Below, piece by piece: positions 6,959 through 10,818 of a stretch of 10,818 nt of DNA. Within the stretch, counting starts at the first letter, position 1; every line of letters begins with the position of its first letter. This DNA comes from CAYMLQ01 sp964390795 (GTDB lineage Bacteria > Verrucomicrobiota > Kiritimatiellia > RFP12 > UBA1067): positions 1 to 10,818 of the forward strand of contig CAYMLQ010000193.1 in assembly GCA_964390795.1 (NCBI GenBank). The letters run 5' to 3'. The notes under the pieces were generated by a model. The model saw only the letters and a list, made by a program, of their open reading frames with translations, ran no database searches and was not told where the DNA came from. Position numbers and translations under genes: made by a program.

Positions 6959-8362
6959 CTACCCCTGCTGGCTCTGGCGCAATTTGTAGATGCGCTCCAT
7001 GCGCGCGCCGATGTCCTCGTACCCGATGTCCGCGCCATAGACGTCTTTGTAGTAGCCGAACGCCTTTTCGATGTCTCCGGCGTCCTCCGCCAGACAGCCC
7101 AGCTCGAACACGACCTTCTTCTTCAGGTCGTCCATGATCAGCAGTTGCTCGTTCGCCGTTTCCAGCTGCATGACGGCCATGTCGCGCTGCCCCTTCTTCG
7201 CGAAGCACTTGGACAGGTAGTACAGCGCCTCCACGCGCTCTTTAGGGCTGCGCTGCGCCAACTGAAACTGCCCGATCGCATCGTCGAAGTAATCGTACCG
7301 GTAGTACTGCAAACCAAGCTCGAAGCGCAGCTTGAGGTCGTTCGGGTAGCGCTGCACACGCGAAACCAAATCGTCGAAGACGAATTGGTTCATCTCGACC
7401 TCCAAGCTCTCGGCCGCAGCCGCGTCGCCAGACGCCTTCAATCCGGCGATCTTGGCCTCATAAGCCGAAATCCGGGTCGTCGTGATCGACCGGTCGAGCT
7501 CGGGGTCTGCGGCGTTCACGCCTCGGGCGGCCTCGAGCGTCGCAACGGCCTCGTCGAAGCGCTTGTTCTGCGTATAGAGACGCGCCAGCGCGCGATAGAA
7601 GTTGAGGTTGTTGGGCTCTTTCTCGATGCGCGCCTTCGCCTCGTCGATCAGCGCGTCCGCGTCGGAGCCGGCCACAACCGCCTTGGCCTGCATATCGAGC
7701 TTCTTCGCCTGATCCTTGTTCGCGATCAGATCGCGGTAGCCTTCCTTCTTGCCCGCCGCGTCTTCCCAGCCCGCAGCCATGGTCACGCGAGCCTCGGCAT
7801 CCTTCAACTGTTTGAAAATGGTCTGGTCATTCGGGAGGAAAGCGTTGAGTTTGATATAGGCGTCGCGCGCCTTGGCGTAGTCGCCAACCGCCATGTAGTA
7901 GTCGGCCACGCGCCGCAGCAGCAGCATGTCGTCCGGGTTGTTCTCGTAGGCCGCCTCCACCGTGAACAGCGCCGCGTCCGGATGCCCCGCTGCGTCCGCC
8001 ACCTCCACCGCGAGTTCCACGTTCTGCGACTGCAGCGGATTCATGGCCAACAGCTTCTCGCATTCGAGCAGCGCCATTTCGCTCTTGCCAGCCTTCAGCA
8101 GCCCAGCGATCTTCATGCGCAGCAGCATCGCGCTAAAATCCTGCATCTGCGCGGCCATCTTCCCTTTTTTCTCTTTCTTGAACTTGGCAATCTGCGACGC
8201 CCGCAAGAATTTTCGCGCCCTCGAGAATCCGGGGGCGAGCGTCACACACTGCACGAGAAGATCAATCGCGATGTCCAGATTCCCCCGCTCGAAGGCCGCG
8301 ACACCCTTGTTGAAAAAATTCTGCGCCTGCTGCGCCTGCTGTTCCGATTTCTCGCCTGCCAT
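6959..8362 (-). CDS. Cytoplasmic multi-TPR protein
   Basis: The 467-residue protein has no signal peptide or membrane helix and consists largely of tetratricopeptide helices, so it is likely a protein-binding scaffold. Recognisable TPR pairs lie at about 13-46 (FFNKGVAAFERGNLDIAIDLL), 79-111, 146-178 (DYYMAVGDYAKARDAYIKL), 252-285 (LARLYTQNKRFDEAVATLEAA), 343-376 (LGLQYYRYDYFDDAIGQFQLA), 377-410 and 415-447. Between the first two is a strongly basic linker (KFKKEKKGK, about 61-69), and residues 185-250 and 290-340 are probably helical linkers. The N-terminal QQAQQAQ run is encoded by a tandem 9-base repeat (8321-8338). The start at 8362 has AGGAAG five bases upstream. It has its own well-formed promoter, is divergent from rpsO-pnp and converges with the amidohydrolase, so it appears to be a single-gene unit. 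A partner or process cannot be named. Confidence 0.85.
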   Translation of the reverse strand: MAGEKSEQQAQQAQNFFNKGVAAFERGNLDIAIDLLVQCVTLAPGFSRARKFLRASQIAKFKKEKKGKMAAQMQDFSAMLLRMKIAGLLKAGKSEMALLECEKLLAMNPLQSQNVELAVEVADAAGHPDAALFTVEAAYENNPDDMLLLRRVADYYMAVGDYAKARDAYIKLNAFLPNDQTIFKQLKDAEARVTMAAGWEDAAGKKEGYRDLIANKDQAKKLDMQAKAVVAGSDADALIDEAKARIEKEPNNLNFYRALARLYTQNKRFDEAVATLEAARGVNAADPELDRSITTTRISAYEAKIAGLKASGDAAAAESLEVEMNQFVFDDLVSRVQRYPNDLKLRFELGLQYYRYDYFDDAIGQFQLAQRSPKERVEALYYLSKCFAKKGQRDMAVMQLETANEQLLIMDDLKKKVVFELGCLAEDAGDIEKAFGYYKDVYGADIGYEDIGARMERIYKLRQSQQG

Positions 8363-8413
8363 AAAGTCTTCCTACGTTGATCGTCCGAAACCACGTTTTA
8401 GAAAAGGTTAAAG

Positions 8414-8442
8414 AGTATAGTGCGCTGCGCCTGCGCCGTCAA
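8414..8442 (-). promoter_or_regulatory. Sigma-70-type promoter of the TPR gene
   Basis: On the minus strand TTGACG (8442-8437) and TATACT (8419-8414) are spaced by exactly 17 bases, each 5 of 6 to the consensus. Transcription would start near 8407, leaving a leader of about 45 bases before the ATG at 8362. The spacer is made of three TGCGC-like units. Confidence 0.7.
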
Positions 8443-8457
8443 GAAAGCAGGCATCCG

Positions 8458-8477
8458 TTTTCGACATTTTCCGAAAA
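8458..8477. promoter_or_regulatory. Inverted repeat between divergent promoters, possible operator
   Basis: TTTTCG (8458-8463) and CGAAAA (8472-8477) form a 6-bp dyad around 8 bases. It lies between the -35 boxes of the minus promoter (8437-8442) and the first plus promoter (8493-8498), where a DNA-binding protein could act on both. No regulator family is indicated. Confidence 0.3.
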
Positions 8478-8492
8478 TCGCCTCCCCCCCCC

Positions 8493-8521
8493 TTGACTTT
8501 CAACCAGGCATGCTCTATTGT
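8493..8521 (+). promoter_or_regulatory. Upstream promoter candidate (P1) facing rpsO
   Basis: TTGACT (8493-8498) and TATTGT (8516-8521) are separated by 17 bases, matching the consensus at 5 of 6 and 4 of 6 positions. A transcript would begin near 8528 and carry about 158 bases of leader before rpsO. The C9 tract ends directly at its -35 box. Confidence 0.5.
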
Positions 8522-8596
8522 GTATGGCCTTCCTGCGGTGCGTCTAAGGAGACACTCCCCGCTGCGGGTCATCTGGCCTTTCCGGCCCGATTTCGC

Positions 8597-8626
8597 TTTA
8601 CAGCAAGCGGGGGTATTCTCTATAGT
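8597..8626 (+). promoter_or_regulatory. Proximal promoter (P2) of rpsO-pnp
   Basis: TTTACA (8597-8602) and TATAGT (8621-8626) are separated by 18 bases, each 5 of 6 to the sigma-70 consensus. Transcription would start near 8633, giving a leader of roughly 53 bases. It is the best-placed promoter for rpsO. Confidence 0.65.
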
Positions 8627-8659
8627 GTGCGCCGGAAAGTTAACAAAAGAAAAGAAATC

Positions 8660-8675
8660 GCGGAACAAGGACCGC
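8660..8675 (+). promoter_or_regulatory. rpsO leader hairpin with ribosome binding site in its loop
   Basis: GCGG (8660-8663) and CCGC (8672-8675) can pair around AACAAGGA, whose AAGGA is the only Shine-Dalgarno-like sequence before rpsO. It ends 14 bases before the ATG, longer than the usual 5-9. Ribosomal protein S15 represses its own translation through leader RNA structures that differ between phyla, so this is a candidate S15 target. Confidence 0.35.
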
Positions 8676-8685
8676 TAAGCAGACT

Positions 8686-8949
8686 ATGAGCCAGATCGAT
8701 AAAACAGCTATTCGGAAGCAATTCCAGCGTCACGACCGTGACTCCGGTTCGAGCGAAGTTCAGATCGCCGTTCTTACCAAAGAGATCGAGTTGCTCACCG
8801 AGCATCTCAAGGTCAACAAGAAGGATCACAGCTCCCGTTACGGCTTGATCCGCAAGGTAAACACCCGCCGCAGCCTGCTTGATTACCTCAAGCGCGAGGA
8901 TGAGGCCATTTACCAGAAGATCATCAAGGATCTCAGCCTGCGCCGTTAA
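8686..8949 (+). CDS. rpsO: 30S ribosomal protein S15
   Basis: The 87-residue protein is a small-subunit protein that binds the central domain of 16S rRNA early in assembly. It shows the family pattern over its whole length: DSGSSEVQIAVLT (19-31, usually DTGSPEVQxALLT), LTEHLKVNKKDHSSRYGL (37-54, the conserved rRNA-binding HLKxHKKDHxSRxGL block) and RRSLLDYLKREDEAIYQ (61-77), ending LSLRR where most have LGLRR. Length agrees with the usual 88-89 residues, and the ATG at 8686 places DSGS where other S15 proteins have DTGS. The Shine-Dalgarno AAGGA is unusually far away (14 bases). The gene precedes pnp by 158 bases, the order conserved in many bacteria, and is probably transcribed with it. Confidence 0.97.
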   Translation: MSQIDKTAIRKQFQRHDRDSGSSEVQIAVLTKEIELLTEHLKVNKKDHSSRYGLIRKVNTRRSLLDYLKREDEAIYQKIIKDLSLRR

Positions 8950-8964
8950 ACGCGCCGGATGCCG

Positions 8965-8990
8965 GGTCACGTGGCGCACGCCGCGTGACC
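8965..8990 (+). terminator. Strong hairpin after rpsO: attenuator or RNA processing site
   Basis: GGTCACGTGGC (8965-8975) and GCCGCGTGACC (8980-8990) form an 11-bp stem with one G-U pair and a GCAC loop, starting 15 bases after the rpsO stop. The following TTGATTCTCT is only partly T-rich, so it would terminate incompletely. In E. coli the corresponding spacer has a terminator and a stem-loop cut by RNase III. Confidence 0.6.
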
Positions 8991-8999
8991 TTGATTCTC

Positions 9000-9067
9000 T
9001 CCGCATGTGCGGATGCCTTCACGCGGACCCTTTGTCACTCTCACGAGTGATGCCATCTTTCCTGGCA
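9000..9067 (+). promoter_or_regulatory. Three consecutive small hairpins in the rpsO-pnp spacer
   Basis: Three further stems follow directly: TCCGC-ATGT-GCGGA (9000-9013), TCACTC-TCAC-GAGTGA (9035-9050) and TGCCA-N7-TGGCA (9051-9067). The second and third abut without a gap. Together with 8965-8990 they give the pnp leader a highly folded, probably RNase-targeted form. Confidence 0.5.
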
Positions 9068-9072
9068 TAGCG

Positions 9073-9097
9073 CTTTCCGGTCCTTGTCCGCCGAAAG
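9073..9097 (+). promoter_or_regulatory. Hairpin overlapping the pnp ribosome binding site
   Basis: CTTTCCGG (9073-9080) can pair with CCG (9088-9090) and, after a 2-base bulge, GAAAG (9093-9097). The right arm contains most of the AAAGG that serves as the pnp ribosome binding site (spacing 9 bases to ATG 9108), so folding would hide it. The stem is modest (3 + 5 bp). Confidence 0.35.
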
Positions 9098-9107
9098 GTA
9101 GAGCAGA

Positions 9108-10818
9108 ATGCAAGACACAACCTCGGTCTCCGTCAACGTTGGCGGAGCGCAGATGATTATTGAGACCGGACTCCTCGCACGTCAGGCCGCTGGCGCCACC
9201 GTCGTCCGCTTGGGCGATTCGATGGTGTTCTCAGGGGTGACCAACACCGATAAGCCGCGTGAAGGCATCGACTTCTTTCCTCTGCAGGTCGAATACCGTG
9301 AGAAGTATTATGCGGCCGGACGTTTCCCCGGCGGCTTTTTCAAGCGCGAGTCGCGCCCGAGCGAAAAAGAAATCCTGACCGCCCGAATCATCGACCGCCC
9401 CATCCGCCCGCTCTTCCCCGAGGGCTACATCAACGACGTCCAGGTCAACAACATGGTGCTCTCCGCCGACTGCGAGAACGACACCGACGTCTTGGCCGTC
9501 AACGCCGCCTCCGCAGCCCTGCACATCTCCGACGTTCCCTTCATGGGCCCGATCGGCTGCGTGCGCGTCGGCCGCGTCAACGGCGAGTTCGTCATCAACC
9601 CGACCCATAAGCAGCGCAAAGAAAGCACCCTTGACCTGATCTACGCCGGCACGCGCGAGCGCTTCCTGATGATGGAAGGCGGCGCCGCCGAGATCTCCGA
9701 AGAGGACTTCCTGGCCGCCATGAAGCTCGCGCACGTCGAGGTCGTCAAGCTCGTCGACGCCCAGCACGAGCTGCGCAAGCTGCTCGGCAAGCCCGCCAAG
9801 GTCGTTGAAGAGAAGTCCCCCAACGCCGAGAAGATGGCGTTCCTTTATGAGAACGGCGGCGAAGCCCTGAAAAAGGCGCTTCTGATCGCCGACAAGATGG
9901 AGCGCCAGAACGCCGTCAAGGCCATCAAGGACGACCTGCAGGCCAAGACGCTGGCGAAGTGGCCGACGGAAGTCACCGCCGCCTCGTTCGTGACGCTGTT
10001 CGACTCGATGGAGATCGACACCGTGCGCAAGAACATCCTCGAGGATGGCAAGCGCATCGACGGGCGCGGCAACGAGGATATCCGCAAGCTCTACGCGCAG
10101 ATCGGCATCATGCCGCGCGCTCACGGCTCGGCCATCTTCGAGCGCGGCGAGACGTCCGCCCTGGGTTCGGTCACCCTTGGCACCAAGAAGGATGCGCAGG
10201 ACCTCGACGCCATCACCGGCGGCGAAACCAGCAAGTCCTTCTTCCTGCACTACAACTTCCCGCCCTACAGCGTCGGCGAGGTCGGCAGGCTCGGAGCCAC
10301 CGGCCGCCGCGAGATCGGCCACGGCGCCCTCGCCGAGCGCTCGCTCGCGCAGGTCGTGCCGCAGGACTACCCCTACAGCATCCGCGTGGTCTCGGACATC
10401 ATGGGCTCGAACGGGTCCTCCTCCATGGCCTCCATCTGCGTCGGCTCGCTGGCGATGATGGACGCGGGCATCCCGATCAAGGCCCCGGTCGCCGGCGTTT
10501 CGGTCGGCCTGTTTACCAACAAGGACGAGAGCCAGAAAATCCTGGTCACCGACATCCTCGGCTCGGAGGATCACTGCGGCGACATGGACTTCAAGGTGGC
10601 CGGCACCCGTAAGGGCATCACCGGCTTCCAGGTCGACCTGAAGCTGCGCGGCCTCACGTGGGACGTGGTCGAATCCGCCCTCGTCCGCGCCAAGCAGGGC
10701 CGCTTCCAGATCCTCGACTTCATGGAGTCGGTCATGCCCGGCCCGCGCGCGGAACTCTCCGCCTTCGCGCCGCGCATCACCGTCATGATGATCCCGGTGG
10801 ACAAGATCGGCGCGCTCA
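9108..10818 (+). CDS. pnp: Polynucleotide phosphorylase, 3' end outside window
   Basis: PNPase is a trimeric 3'-5' exoribonuclease that degrades RNA with phosphate, releasing nucleoside diphosphates, and can also add tails. The window shows 570 codons of a protein usually about 700 long. Present are the first RNase PH domain with FFPLQVEYREKYYAAGRFPGG and the EILTARIIDRPIRPLFPEGY block (residues about 58-106), a helical linker (about 210-300), and the second RNase PH domain with TLGTKKDAQDLD, HYNFPPYSVGEVGRLGATGR and SSSMASICVGSLAMMDAGIP. The active-site segment DHCGDMDFK gives D488, D494 and K496, equivalent to the metal and phosphate residues D486, D492 and K494 of E. coli PNPase. The KH and S1 RNA-binding domains should lie beyond the edge. 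The start at 9108 has AAAGG 9 bases upstream. It follows rpsO and likely shares its promoters; the hairpin-rich spacer suggests post-transcriptional autoregulation. Confidence 0.97.
   Translation, partial: MQDTTSVSVNVGGAQMIIETGLLARQAAGATVVRLGDSMVFSGVTNTDKPREGIDFFPLQVEYREKYYAAGRFPGGFFKRESRPSEKEILTARIIDRPIRPLFPEGYINDVQVNNMVLSADCENDTDVLAVNAASAALHISDVPFMGPIGCVRVGRVNGEFVINPTHKQRKESTLDLIYAGTRERFLMMEGGAAEISEEDFLAAMKLAHVEVVKLVDAQHELRKLLGKPAKVVEEKSPNAEKMAFLYENGGEALKKALLIADKMERQNAVKAIKDDLQAKTLAKWPTEVTAASFVTLFDSMEIDTVRKNILEDGKRIDGRGNEDIRKLYAQIGIMPRAHGSAIFERGETSALGSVTLGTKKDAQDLDAITGGETSKSFFLHYNFPPYSVGEVGRLGATGRREIGHGALAERSLAQVVPQDYPYSIRVVSDIMGSNGSSSMASICVGSLAMMDAGIPIKAPVAGVSVGLFTNKDESQKILVTDILGSEDHCGDMDFKVAGTRKGITGFQVDLKLRGLTWDVVESALVRAKQGRFQILDFMESVMPGPRAELSAFAPRITVMMIPVDKIGAL

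Larger units (their letters stand above)
8363..8685. other. Gene-free divergent regulatory region between TPR gene and rpsO
   Basis: These 323 bases hold no credible gene. They contain a minus promoter for the TPR gene, two plus promoter candidates, an inverted repeat, a run of nine C (8484-8492) and the rpsO leader. Composition is less GC-rich than the genes in its last 70 bases. A weak GGCC-TTTCC-GGCC hairpin (8576-8588) lies between the two plus promoters. Two open frames crossing it have no ribosome binding site. Confidence 0.7.

Noticed and set aside
7145..8380. Plus-strand open frame of 411 codons opposite the TPR gene
   Set aside because: High Arg/His/Leu composition typical of an antisense shadow; the minus frame has TPR motifs, a ribosome binding site and a promoter.
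8420..8689. Plus-strand frames of 89 and 61 codons in the gap before rpsO
   Set aside because: They start with GTG or TTG, lack ribosome binding sites, run through promoter elements and end around the rpsO start.
9231..10574. Minus-strand open frame of 447 codons opposite pnp
   Set aside because: It mirrors the third-position GC bias of pnp, is rich in D, G, V, L and A without a fold pattern, and pnp is unmistakable on the other strand.
1..10818. CRISPR array, insertion sequence, defence island or phage genes
   Set aside because: No spaced direct repeats, terminal inverted repeats, transposase, nuclease or phage motifs were seen in any frame.

Overview
The window is a GC-rich bacterial chromosome segment; G and C dominate third codon positions, so most genes carry long open frames on the opposite strand. 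Seven complete genes and two genes cut by the window edges can be supported. A secreted GH78-type glycosidase, a xylulokinase of the type also found in animals, secreted proteins with no clear family and TPR proteins suggest a polysaccharide-using member of the PVC group (Verrucomicrobiota, Kiritimatiellota or Lentisphaerota). That placement is inference and no marker here settles it.

Left part (1-5875), all on the minus strand, read from right to left. A secreted alpha/beta-hydrolase esterase (5087-5875) is followed after 16 bases by a large secreted protein of unknown function with an N-terminal TPR segment (3043-5070). After a 109-base gap with a possible promoter, a small palindrome and a hairpin come an FGGY xylulokinase (1395-2933) and, 31 bases further, a secreted GH78 alpha-L-rhamnosidase-like enzyme whose 3' end lies outside the window (1-1363). 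Together they look like a carbohydrate-scavenging block: exported hydrolases release sugars or acyl groups, and a cytoplasmic kinase feeds a ketopentose into the pentose phosphate pathway.

Middle (5876-6958). A plus-strand amidohydrolase of the Amidohydro_2 type (start best placed at 6023) is divergent from the esterase. It converges with a TPR gene, and the 99 bases between them hold a degenerate heptamer repeat and a 10-bp hairpin.

Right part (6959-10818). A cytoplasmic multi-TPR protein (minus, 6959-8362) is divergent from the housekeeping pair rpsO (8686-8949) and pnp (9108 to window end). The 323-base gap 8363-8685 has no gene but holds one good minus promoter, two plausible plus promoters, a dyad and a C9 tract. 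The 158-base rpsO-pnp spacer is packed with consecutive hairpins, the last overlapping the pnp ribosome binding site. This resembles the post-transcriptional control of rpsO-pnp known from E. coli, with different structures.

I found no tRNA, rRNA, insertion sequence, CRISPR array, phage gene or defence system. The least explained items are the secreted 675-residue protein with its esterase partner and the RNA structures around rpsO-pnp.
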